Below are positions 8,694-16,461 of a DNA stretch of 64,000 nt, in pieces. The DNA is from an uncultured Mucispirillum sp. Its GTDB lineage: Bacteria; Chrysiogenota; Deferribacteres; Deferribacterales; Mucispirillaceae. Position 1 is the stretch's first letter, and each line of letters starts with the position of its first letter. The notes beneath the pieces were generated by a model that was not told the DNA's origin, searched no databases, and worked only from the letters and a program-made list of their open reading frames with translations. The position numbers were made by a program, and so were the translations under genes. The DNA is taken from contig CALURO010000009.1 in the NCBI GenBank assembly GCA_944323205.1, positions 33,873 through 97,872 on the forward strand. Direction: 5' to 3'.

Positions 8694-9119
8694 CTAACTT
8701 TTATTTTCTTTCTTTTCTGAGCTTCTGGATAGCTTTTGCAACAGTATCTCTTGAAATGCTAATCTTTTTTCTTTTCTGATAATTTTTGCAAGTTCTGCAT
8801 AGCTGAGCGTTTGTCCAGACTTTTCAAGCTGTATTAATAAGTCATAGTATTCAAAAACGATAAGCTGTTTTTTTGGTATTTTTTTATTTTTGTATTTTAT
8901 ATCTTTTGATATTTTATTAATATAGTCATAATCACGCACCTGCTGCCTTGATTTATTTTCTCGTTCATATCTTTGAATAGAGCGTTTTAGTTCATTAAGC
9001 AAATTGTTTCCATTTAGCTTTTTTTTATTTTTTTTGCATTTACTTAATGCATCATGCAAAAGGTTAGACTGTTCATTATCTGAAAGCTCTGCAAAGTAGT
9101 TCATTTCTTTTTTTCTCAT
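8694..9119 (-). pseudogene. HTH-domain protein with a frameshift in an A6 run
   Basis: The open frame gives 141 residues: a charged helical N-terminus (MRKKEMNYFAELSDNEQS...) and a C-terminal half with YAELAKIIRKEK. After that the frame becomes meaningless (RLAFQEIL...). In the other frame the same DNA reads KKISISRDTVAKAIQKLRKER, then stops at 8701-8703, a textbook helix-turn-helix recognition segment that continues the upstream helix. One extra A in the A6 run (plus-strand T6 at 8765-8770) would join both parts into about 138 residues. So this is a DNA-binding protein that is either inactivated, expressed by slippage, or affected by a sequencing error. A ribosome-binding site (gaggt) precedes the ATG. 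It is convergent with the AbiF gene. Family unknown. Confidence 0.6.
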
Positions 9120-9721
9120 AATTTACCTCACATATTTATCTGTTAAAATGAAATAGACTAGTGATGTGAATGTATTTTATTTGTATATTATTATATTTTT
9201 TTATTTTGTATTTAACCTGTTGAAACATACGTAAATATAAGCATTTCACCATTTAATCTGGTTTCAGATTAAAAGGGGAAATGCGGTGCAGCTTGCTTTT
9301 TATGAATTAGTTTCTATATTTGTTTTTAGTTTAGATTAATAAATCTCCCTGTTATCAGCCAAACGCATATTTTTTGAAATTGAGTATCCCATATTTTTTA
9401 CCCTGCCTTTTATTTGGCGGGAAGATTACTCTTGCTGGTTTCCCTGCCGGCAACTCATCGCAGAACTTTTTCATTTGCTGGAGCTAACAGATATTTGCAT
9501 AAGTATCTCAATAGTCTTCGTTCTGTTTGTCATATAATTAGAGTAATAAATTTTTATGATAATTTTTTTATCTCGTTTAGGGTTTTATGCATGTTGTCAG
9601 TCATTAACTGATGTAGATTATTTTTTGTAATCCATTTTTTTTAAAAAAAGGATTTTTTTGTTTGTGGTAAGTCGGCACATATACTGACTTTTTTGCTTAT
9701 ATATACATAGAGGTGAGAGAT
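9120..9721. other. Non-coding interval with hairpins upstream of the recombinase
   Basis: No convincing gene. A long imperfect hairpin lies at 9241-9284 (GCATTTC...CCATTTAATCTG paired with CAGATTAAAAGG...GAAATGC). GC-rich short inverted repeats follow near 9402-9455 (CCCTGCC...GGCGGG). A Rho-independent terminator is at 9628-9658. A small AAGTC/GACTT stem with T-run lies just before the recombinase ribosome-binding site. The base composition of 9400-9500 is more GC-rich than its surroundings. This may be a recombination site region for the adjacent recombinase; that is inference. Confidence 0.5.
9628..9658 (+). terminator. Rho-independent terminator upstream of the recombinase
   Basis: AATCC/GGATT stem extended by a T/A-rich pairing segment and followed by a run of T. 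It would end a transcript entering from the left; the transcript it serves is unclear because no gene is confidently seen just upstream. Confidence 0.6.
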
Positions 9722-10633
9722 ATGAAAGGAAAAATTGGTGGTAAAGGTTACAAACAAGTAGAAATAGTGTTTAGTAAAATATTTGCACCAAACAGGTCAA
9801 AGCATAATGCAAAACTAAAAGCTATCCAAAATGGAGCAGTTACAAAATCAGATATAGCGAAGTCAACAGAAATATATAGTTATAAAGTATTAAAAGACTA
9901 TTCTAAAGTTGCACTAGATTTATATAACTTTGCAAAAGAAGGGTTTGGTATAAAAAGTATAGAGCTTTTGACAAATGAAATAGTATCAGAATTTTTAAAA
10001 GACAAGATAGAAAGTGGCGTTTCAAAAGGCAGTTTAAATGCCTATTCATCAGCAATAGGCAAGCTTGAAGTTGCACTAAATAAGTATAGAGAAGGTAATG
10101 CTTTTGATTTTAGTGCAGCGATAAAAGAAGCAAAAGCAAGTTTTACAGGTGATAAAAGTAAACATATTAATAGAGGCTTTACAAACCCAGAAAATGTTAT
10201 CAATAATATGAAATGTGAAAGGAATAAACTAGTTGTAGGTTTGCAGTTAGAGTATGGTTTAAGAGTGCAGGAAGCAGGATATATAAAGCTAGATAAACAA
10301 CTTCATGGCAACACTCTTTCTGTTCGCGGTAAAGGTGGATATAATATTAAAAAGGAATTAAGTGCAGGTTATGTTGAAAAACTAAAAGGATTAGCAGATG
10401 AGAATAATCTATTTAAAGTAGAATATAGAACATACCTAAATGATATTAAGCAGGCAGCAGAAGTAGTGAATGAAAACTATTCTGGCTCCCATTCATTTCG
10501 GTATAATTTTGCTCAGAATATGTATAATGAACTTGTTACAAATCAAAAAATGAAAGATAAAGCAGCATGTTTGCGGGTATCTCGAGAGATGGGTCATCAC
10601 CGAGAAGACATTACAAGACACTATTTATGTTAA
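9722..10633 (+). CDS. Tyrosine recombinase (phage-integrase family)
   Basis: Start chosen at ATG 9722 because AGGTGA lies 5 bases before it; the frame extends to a GTG at 9713. The protein has about 303 residues. The N-terminal half is a helical SAM-like DNA-binding domain. The catalytic domain shows the full set: Arg in YGLRVQEAG, Lys in the RGKGGYN hairpin, HSFRYNF (H-x-x-R), GHHREDI and the final Tyr in TRHYLC at the very C-terminus. It therefore looks active. No excisionase or phage gene is next to it. Both flanks hold long palindromes (9241-9284 and 10648-10773), which makes a structured recombination site plausible. It belongs to a broad family seen on plasmids, transposons and islands; the specific element is not recognised. 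Confidence 0.85.
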   Translation: MKGKIGGKGYKQVEIVFSKIFAPNRSKHNAKLKAIQNGAVTKSDIAKSTEIYSYKVLKDYSKVALDLYNFAKEGFGIKSIELLTNEIVSEFLKDKIESGVSKGSLNAYSSAIGKLEVALNKYREGNAFDFSAAIKEAKASFTGDKSKHINRGFTNPENVINNMKCERNKLVVGLQLEYGLRVQEAGYIKLDKQLHGNTLSVRGKGGYNIKKELSAGYVEKLKGLADENNLFKVEYRTYLNDIKQAAEVVNENYSGSHSFRYNFAQNMYNELVTNQKMKDKAACLRVSREMGHHREDITRHYLC

Positions 10634-10647
10634 AATATATTTATTAC

Positions 10648-10773
10648 TTCATAGCTCCGCCGTTAGTAATATAGTATAAGAATATATAAAAAAATAAAGG
10701 GTGCGTAGCACTTGCGAAGCCCTTTTTGTTTTTAGATATTCTTATAACCCATATATCCTGACGGAGCTATGAA
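10648..10773. repeat. 126-base nested inverted repeat, candidate recombination site
   Basis: A perfect 12-bp outer arm pair and perfect 11-bp inner arm pair, with a third hairpin in the middle, lie directly after a tyrosine recombinase gene. The layout recalls folded single-strand recombination sites, but no known core sequence is recognised. Confidence 0.55.
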
Positions 10774-10810
10774 TAAATATAGCTCCATAAGTTCAAAAGC
10801 AAAAAATACA

Positions 10811-10840
10811 GCCCTGGCTTAAAAGTCAGGGCATTTTTTT
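10811..10840 (+). terminator. Rho-independent terminator
   Basis: GCCCTGGCTT pairs with AAGTCAGGGC (one mismatch), followed by a seven-T run. It lies 178 bases after the recombinase stop, beyond the nested palindrome. Confidence 0.85.
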
Positions 10841-11091
10841 GTGTAAAATCAGCAAGGCAATTTTTAAGAAGATATCTGATTAAGAGCAAGCAAAAGATAT
10901 AAAGGTGCCAGCATCTCGCATACAGGATATATTCTAACATGATATATAAGACTTATTAACAAACATATATATTTTCAATATACTGATTAAATAAATAATA
11001 TTATAATAAATTATATTAAAAATATATTAATTGTTACTAGACAATATAAAAGATATGATATATATTTTAAGAAAGACATTTAGGAGATGTT

Positions 11092-11967
11092 ATGGAAATG
11101 CCACATGAAAGAATTGTCACAACTATTTTGCATAAAGGTAAGATAGATAGTATGTTAGAAAGTAGAATTTTTAATACAGATGGATATATTTATAAAATAT
11201 CGCGTGAAGATTTTAAAAAAAATCAGTCTTTATTTATAGATAGTCCTGGTATATATATTTTGATTTGTAAAACTGAAAATATAGATAACAAAAATAGTAT
11301 ATATATAGGAGAAACTGGGGATATATCTAAAAGATTAACAGAACATATTAAGGAATATGAAAGTGAAGAAAGTAATAATCCTGATAAAATACCAAGTAAA
11401 TTTTATTGGCATACAGCTATTATATTTATTAATAATAACTTAAACATGGCTATTAGAAGATATATAGAATATGAGCTGATAGATAAAGCATATAAAGCTA
11501 AAAGATATATTTTATTAAATTCAAATAAAGGAATTAAAAAAACATTAAATGAAAAAACTGATGAGTTAAAAAGTAAAGAGCTATTAGTTAATATGCAATT
11601 GTTGGTAGAGTGTCTTGGTCATACAATTTTCACACCTTTAACGTATAGAGAAAAAAGTGCATACTTATATATTAAGAGACCCAATAAGATAAATGCTGTT
11701 GGAGAAGAAACAGCAGAAGGATTTGTAGTTCATGCAGGCTCAATAATAAGTAATATAGTTAAGTCATCTGAGAGAGTACAAAAATTGAGACAGATACATG
11801 ATTTATTAATAGATGAAAATTTTAAACTTATTGATAATATATTATTTTCAAGTCCTTCTGCAGCATCTAGTTTTGTATGTGGATATGACTGTAATGGTCT
11901 TATAACTTGGTGTGATGAAAATAATATTACATTAAAGGATAGAAATGTTAAGTTAATGGAGTCGTAA
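11092..11967 (+). CDS. GIY-YIG nuclease-domain protein with DUF4357 C-terminus
   Basis: 291 residues. The N-terminal half has the GIY-YIG fold: GIYILI (about residues 57-62), SIYIGETGDISKRLTEH (about 73-89, Arg of the family) and a conserved Glu in YIEYELI. The C-terminal part (EGFVVHAGS...LLIDENF...FSSPSAASSFVCG) matches DUF4357, an accessory domain often fused to GIY-YIG or methyltransferase proteins in restriction loci. The ribosome-binding site (aggag) is good. It is the first gene of a co-directional run of defence genes, 152 bases before the first OLD nuclease gene; a separate promoter there cannot be excluded. It probably cleaves DNA; its partner and target are unknown. Confidence 0.8.
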   Translation: MEMPHERIVTTILHKGKIDSMLESRIFNTDGYIYKISREDFKKNQSLFIDSPGIYILICKTENIDNKNSIYIGETGDISKRLTEHIKEYESEESNNPDKIPSKFYWHTAIIFINNNLNMAIRRYIEYELIDKAYKAKRYILLNSNKGIKKTLNEKTDELKSKELLVNMQLLVECLGHTIFTPLTYREKSAYLYIKRPNKINAVGEETAEGFVVHAGSIISNIVKSSERVQKLRQIHDLLIDENFKLIDNILFSSPSAASSFVCGYDCNGLITWCDENNITLKDRNVKLMES

Positions 11968-12119
11968 AATGTATGATTCTTTATTATATACTTTAATATT
12001 TACTATTAGTTATATAATATGAATTAAACCAGTTAGTTATAATATACCAAGAAATTTTTAATATATTTTATGTATATTAGTATATTAATGTTTATCTATT
12101 AATACATATGAGAGGGGAT

Positions 12120-14087
12120 ATGTATCTATATAAGTTAACTTTAAAAAATTTTATGTGTTTTAAAGAATGTACAATTAATTTGGAACAAGATATTACATTC
12201 TTTGTTGGAAATAATGGTAGTGGTAAAACAGCAATATTTCAAGCATTAGGTAAATTATTTGGTAAAACAAAAGAAGAACGAACAATATTGAAATCGGATT
12301 TTTATATAAATAATGATGAAAGTTTTAATAATATGCCCTCAAAAGAAATGGTGATTGAAGCTGAATTTTTATTTCCAGAACTAAATAACTCAAGTGAATT
12401 GAGAGATAATTTAGCAATTTTTTCTCAGTATATATTTTTTTCAAAACAAGATAACAAGTATAAAGCAATTTTACGCTTAGAATCATCTTGGGATGATTCT
12501 CAATATGAATATGATGTAGATTCGAAAAAATATTGGTTAATTAATGATACAGAACATATTGTTTTTGGTGATGAAGATGCATATAAGATTTTGGCAAATA
12601 ATACAATATTACGATATATAGATTATATATACATACCTGCTTATAGAAATAGTCAAGCGATTTGTAGAGATATTATTAAAAAGATTGGAAATCTAATATC
12701 AAAATATGCTGAATATGATGATGCAGTAGAAAAGCTTACAGAAATTAATGTAAATTTAAATGAGAAGATACAAGAACTTAATGGTATCAAAGAAATATTA
12801 AATATTATTAACCAAATGTGGGAGCAAGTTATTGACAGGGATATAAGATACTGTTCAAATTTAGTTTTTAATGTGTCATCAAACAGCATTGAAAATTTAT
12901 TGCAAAACATAATGTTATATATAGATTTAGATTATGGAAATAAATTTGAGTTAGAAAAACTAAGTGATGGTCAGCTTTCATTGCTTTATATCGTCCTTTC
13001 TTTATCAATGTTTGAATTAGAACATAAGTTAGAAGAAGGTTTAGTAAAAGGATTTCGTGATATAAACGAAAAAATAATTACTTATACAATTTTTATTTTA
13101 GAGGAACCTGAAAATCATTTATCTCCTTTTTATTTAAGTAAAATTTTTAATCTTTTGTATGACATCATAAATAGATATAAAAATGTTATAGGACTTGTAT
13201 CCACTCATTCTGCAGCAGTAATTAAGCGGGTTCATCGATTAGAGCAAATTCGTTATTTTAGGCATAAAATTATTAAAGAGCATAGATATACAATAATTAA
13301 ACCTTTAACTTTACCTTCTAAGAAAACTAAGGAAGATTATAAATATATTGTGCAGGCTGTGTTAGCCCATCCTGAAATATATTTTTCTAAGTTAGTTATT
13401 TTAGGAGAAGGTGCTTCTGAAGAAATAGTTATTCCAAGTATATCAAAAAAATTAGGATTTGAATTAGATCCATCATTTATTGCTTTTGTTAAATTAAATG
13501 GTAGACATGTAAATCATATGTGGCGTTTATTAAAAGATTTAGATATTCCATATTTAACCCTGCTAGATTTTGATTTAGGAAGAAGCACAGGAGGTATTGG
13601 GAGTTTAAAATATATACAAAATATGCTTATAGATTATAATAAGCAATTTACACTTGTCTTACCTGATGGTATAAGTAATATTAATGATATCAAAAAAGAA
13701 GATGATTTCAATAGTGTATTAAAAACATTAGAACAATATAATATTTTTTATTCATATCCACTAGATTTGGATTTTTTAATGTTATCACATTATCAAAAAG
13801 AATACAGAATAGATGAAATTGATAATGATGAATTTATAAAGGAAGTTTTTAAATCCCATAATAATTATAAAGAATATGAAGATATATATAAAGACAAAGA
13901 AAATATATTACGAAAATATAAAAAGTTATTTATTAATAATAGTAAAGTTGCAGCACACTATAATGGTATTGCTGAAATAATGGCTTTAAGCAATGAAGAA
14001 TGTGCCAATAAATGTCCACAAGTTATTAAAAGATTAGTCCAAAAAGCAAACAAACTAATTAATGGGGAAAATAATGAAAAAAGATGA
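12120..14087 (+). CDS. OLD-family ATPase-TOPRIM nuclease 1 (Gabija GajA-like)
   Basis: Start placed at ATG 12120 (MYLYKLTLKNF), which matches the family N-terminus; the frame opens at 12108. The protein has about 655 residues. The ABC-type ATPase domain shows Walker A GNNGSGKT (about 31-38), signature LSDGQ (about 281), Walker B FILEEPENH (about 324-332) and STHS H-loop (about 361). The C-terminal TOPRIM nuclease domain has GEGASEE (about 428) and the DxD pair in LLDFDLG (about 482). The next gene is a UvrD-like helicase overlapping by 14 bases, which makes this a class 2 OLD protein as in Gabija. In Gabija, GajA is a nucleotide-inhibited DNA nickase and GajB an ATP-consuming helicase. Whether this pair follows that mechanism is inference. 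Confidence 0.85.
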   Translation: MYLYKLTLKNFMCFKECTINLEQDITFFVGNNGSGKTAIFQALGKLFGKTKEERTILKSDFYINNDESFNNMPSKEMVIEAEFLFPELNNSSELRDNLAIFSQYIFFSKQDNKYKAILRLESSWDDSQYEYDVDSKKYWLINDTEHIVFGDEDAYKILANNTILRYIDYIYIPAYRNSQAICRDIIKKIGNLISKYAEYDDAVEKLTEINVNLNEKIQELNGIKEILNIINQMWEQVIDRDIRYCSNLVFNVSSNSIENLLQNIMLYIDLDYGNKFELEKLSDGQLSLLYIVLSLSMFELEHKLEEGLVKGFRDINEKIITYTIFILEEPENHLSPFYLSKIFNLLYDIINRYKNVIGLVSTHSAAVIKRVHRLEQIRYFRHKIIKEHRYTIIKPLTLPSKKTKEDYKYIVQAVLAHPEIYFSKLVILGEGASEEIVIPSISKKLGFELDPSFIAFVKLNGRHVNHMWRLLKDLDIPYLTLLDFDLGRSTGGIGSLKYIQNMLIDYNKQFTLVLPDGISNINDIKKEDDFNSVLKTLEQYNIFYSYPLDLDFLMLSHYQKEYRIDEIDNDEFIKEVFKSHNNYKEYEDIYKDKENILRKYKKLFINNSKVAAHYNGIAEIMALSNEECANKCPQVIKRLVQKANKLINGENNEKR

Positions 14088-15807
14088 TATATGGAAACCT
14101 AGTAATAATATTATTATCCCAGAAGAAATTGAAAAAAATATTTTAAAAAATATTGATGAAAATATTTTAGTAATAGCAGGACCAGGCTCTGGAAAAACAG
14201 AAATGCTTGCACAGAAAGCCAGTTTTCTATTTGAAACAAATTTATGTAAGAATCCATATAAAATATTAGCTTTGAGTTATAAGGTAGATGCTGCTAGAAC
14301 ATTAAAAGATAGAGTAAATAAAAGATATGGTTATATAGCAAATGGTAGGTTTGATTCATTTACATTAGATGCCTTTCTCTTTTTTATAGTACAAAGATTT
14401 TATAAACTTTTACCTGATTGGCTAGAAGCATTACCAAAAAAGTTAAATATGTGTAATGATGATAAAGAATTAATAAGAGATATTGTTTTAGCAGATAGAA
14501 AACAAAAAGTAAAAATAAATAATTACATTAAAAGTGGTTATATCCCTTGGAATTTAATGAAGAATCTAGGGTATTCGATTATATTACATAATCAAGATGT
14601 TAGAAAAATTATAAGTTCGCCATATCAATATGTTTTTATAGATGAATTTCAAGATACAACAGATATACACTACGAAATATTGAAATTATTATTTAAGAGT
14701 ACAAATATTAGGTGTATGGCTGTAGGAGATAGTAAGCAGGCAATAATGGGATTTGCAGGAGCTTTAAATACTATTTTTGACAAATATATTGCTGATTTTA
14801 ATGCAGTAGAATATCCATTAAATTATAATTACCGTTCTAATAATAATATTGTAGACTTTATTAATAATGTTATTGAAAAATTTTTACCTCAATATATAAA
14901 GCACAAAATGATTGCTTATAAGAAATCTGGTGAAAAATATTCTGTTTTTCAGAATGGTCAATATAAAAATTATGAAGAGCAATTCACTTCTATTGCACAT
15001 TTTATATCAAACAAAACATCAAATAGCCATTTAAAACAACATGATTTTGTTATTGTAAAACGTACAAATATGTTACACGAAAATATTAAGTATATTAGTG
15101 ATATATTTAAAAAATATGGTTTGTTGATACGAAATGATACAGAAAAAATATATAATAATATTACAATACAAAACTTGCTTGAATATCAGTTATCTAGATT
15201 TTTGATACATTTTTTTGCATATATGGAAGGGTGTATAACACCAGAAAATTATCAAGAGTTATTGTTTATCTATTCTATATACAAAAACTATGATATTAGC
15301 GAAAGTATCAACTATGATATAGCTACTAAGAATATACTAATCTTACGTAAACAATTGATAGAAATGGAAGATATATCTAAAATAGTGAAATATATAGCTG
15401 CTCATTTTGAACCAAAAATTGTAATAGCAGCAGATAAGGATGTTCAAAATAATGAAAAATTTAATGATATAATACAAGCTTTTTTACTGTATTTTTCTTC
15501 ATTATGTTCAAGTGTAAATAGTAAATATGAAGCCATATCAAAATTTTATGGTGAAAATCAGATAAAAATTATGACTATCCATAAAAGTAAGGGAATGGAG
15601 TATGATACTGTTTTCTTTTTAGATTTTAATTCAATGGAATGGGATATATTTAAAACTGGTGATAATGAAGATAAGATTAGTGAGCTTAAGGTATTTTTTG
15701 TAGGTATATCAAGAGCAAAAAATACTCTCATATTTACTAAGAATAAAGATGACAGTTTTCCTTCTGATATGGAAGATATAATTCAGCAAATGCCTGTATT
15801 TGCATAA
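14074..15807 (+). CDS. UvrD-like helicase 1 (Gabija GajB-like)
   Basis: Start placed at ATG 14074 (MKKDDIW), with gggga 6 bases upstream; the frame opens four codons earlier. The protein has about 577 residues and is a superfamily 1 helicase. It shows Walker A GPGSGKT (about 36-42), Walker B FIDEFQDT (about 188-195), motif III GDSKQAIMGF (about 217), a YNYRSN motif IV, THKSKGMEYD (about 500) and a closing motif VI GISRAKNTL (about 545). The N-terminal 14 bases overlap the preceding nuclease gene, which implies translational coupling and a working pair. It is shorter than housekeeping UvrD (about 720 residues), as expected for GajB-like helicases. It ends the first pair; a 77-base gap separates it from the Zn-finger gene. 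Confidence 0.85.
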   Translation: MKKDDIWKPSNNIIIPEEIEKNILKNIDENILVIAGPGSGKTEMLAQKASFLFETNLCKNPYKILALSYKVDAARTLKDRVNKRYGYIANGRFDSFTLDAFLFFIVQRFYKLLPDWLEALPKKLNMCNDDKELIRDIVLADRKQKVKINNYIKSGYIPWNLMKNLGYSIILHNQDVRKIISSPYQYVFIDEFQDTTDIHYEILKLLFKSTNIRCMAVGDSKQAIMGFAGALNTIFDKYIADFNAVEYPLNYNYRSNNNIVDFINNVIEKFLPQYIKHKMIAYKKSGEKYSVFQNGQYKNYEEQFTSIAHFISNKTSNSHLKQHDFVIVKRTNMLHENIKYISDIFKKYGLLIRNDTEKIYNNITIQNLLEYQLSRFLIHFFAYMEGCITPENYQELLFIYSIYKNYDISESINYDIATKNILILRKQLIEMEDISKIVKYIAAHFEPKIVIAADKDVQNNEKFNDIIQAFLLYFSSLCSSVNSKYEAISKFYGENQIKIMTIHKSKGMEYDTVFFLDFNSMEWDIFKTGDNEDKISELKVFFVGISRAKNTLIFTKNKDDSFPSDMEDIIQQMPVFA

Positions 15808-15884
15808 GATTATAAGTCATTTTTTTAATAAATATAAATATTTTATATAAACTTTAAATAATCAGTATTGGGAAGTTTAGGATT

Positions 15885-16388
15885 ATGAGATGGAATAAGT
15901 CAGGTATACCACACAAAGGTTGGCAGTATATAGGTGTTGAAGATGTTGGTGATGGAATAACATGTAGTAGTGATATTCCTTATGAAGAGTGTGAAATGTG
16001 TGGCAATGAAAAAATTCGTTATGTACATATCCTTAGGCATCCTGATTATCATAGAGACTTAAGAGTTGGCTGTGTTTGTGCCGAGAAAATGATGGATGAC
16101 TATTTAATACCTAAAAGTAGTGAAAATGACTTAAAAAATATGAAAAAGAGACAAAAAAATTTTATGCAGCAAGAGTGGAGGTATAAAGAAAGTACAGGAA
16201 ATTATGTGTTAAATTATAAAGGAATGTTTGTAACCATTATAAAAAGTAAATATGGACAAAATTTTGGAATAGTTTTTAATAATCAAACATATTGGAATTT
16301 TAAAGTTACTAAATTGTTTGATTTAGACCAAGCTAAACAGGCAGCATTTTTTATTTTTGATGCATATTTTAGTGAAAATAATTTTTGA
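15885..16388 (+). CDS. Small zinc-finger protein between the two OLD/UvrD pairs
   Basis: 167 residues, no named function recognised. Residues 1-70 hold a likely zinc-binding site: C-E-M-C (about residues 37-40, within EECEMCGNEKIRYVH) and a second pair in GCVCAEKM (about 64-71). Between them lies a basic, His-rich segment (HILRHPDYHRDLR). The C-terminal half (about 100-167) is a compact alpha/beta region rich in aromatic residues, opening with NFMQQEWR. I recall similar stand-alone proteins (MRW-NKSG-PHKGW start) in many bacterial accessory regions, without known role. The ribosome-binding site is weak. It sits in the same direction as its neighbours, 77 bases after helicase 1 and 73 bases before nuclease 2. 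It could be a regulator or an adaptor of either pair. Confidence 0.7.
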   Translation: MRWNKSGIPHKGWQYIGVEDVGDGITCSSDIPYEECEMCGNEKIRYVHILRHPDYHRDLRVGCVCAEKMMDDYLIPKSSENDLKNMKKRQKNFMQQEWRYKESTGNYVLNYKGMFVTIIKSKYGQNFGIVFNNQTYWNFKVTKLFDLDQAKQAAFFIFDAYFSENNF

Positions 16389-16461
16389 GATATATTATAT
16401 TATAATAAAATTTGTATTATTGCATTATGATTTTATGCAACACATTATCGAGGAGATGTAA

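Larger units (their letters stand above)
10634..11091. other. Non-coding interval with nested palindromes downstream of the recombinase
   Basis: This 458-base gap contains a nested palindrome: TTCATAGCTCCG (10648-10659) pairs with CGGAGCTATGAA (10762-10773), and inside it TATAAGAATAT (10675-10685) pairs with ATATTCTTATA (10736-10746). A central GTGC/GCAC and AGGG/CCCT hairpin with T-run lies near 10699-10730. A further partial copy of AGCTCC occurs at 10781-10786. A Rho-independent terminator follows at 10811-10840. The rest (10841-11091) is AT-rich with no gene or structure that I can support beyond a ribosome-binding site for the next gene. Confidence 0.6.

Noticed and set aside
9241..9500. 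Integron attC/attI site
   Set aside because: Hairpin present, but the recombinase lacks a recognisable integron-integrase insert and no RYYYAAC/GTTRRRY pair could be placed with confidence.
9414..9611. 65-codon reading frame (TTG start) in the gap before the recombinase
   Set aside because: Starts with a rare codon and no ribosome-binding site, lies across GC-rich inverted repeats, and resembles no protein I know; better explained as structured non-coding DNA.
10634..10840. Possible retron or group II intron RNA
   Set aside because: Inverted repeats are suggestive, but no reverse transcriptase gene is present anywhere in the window.
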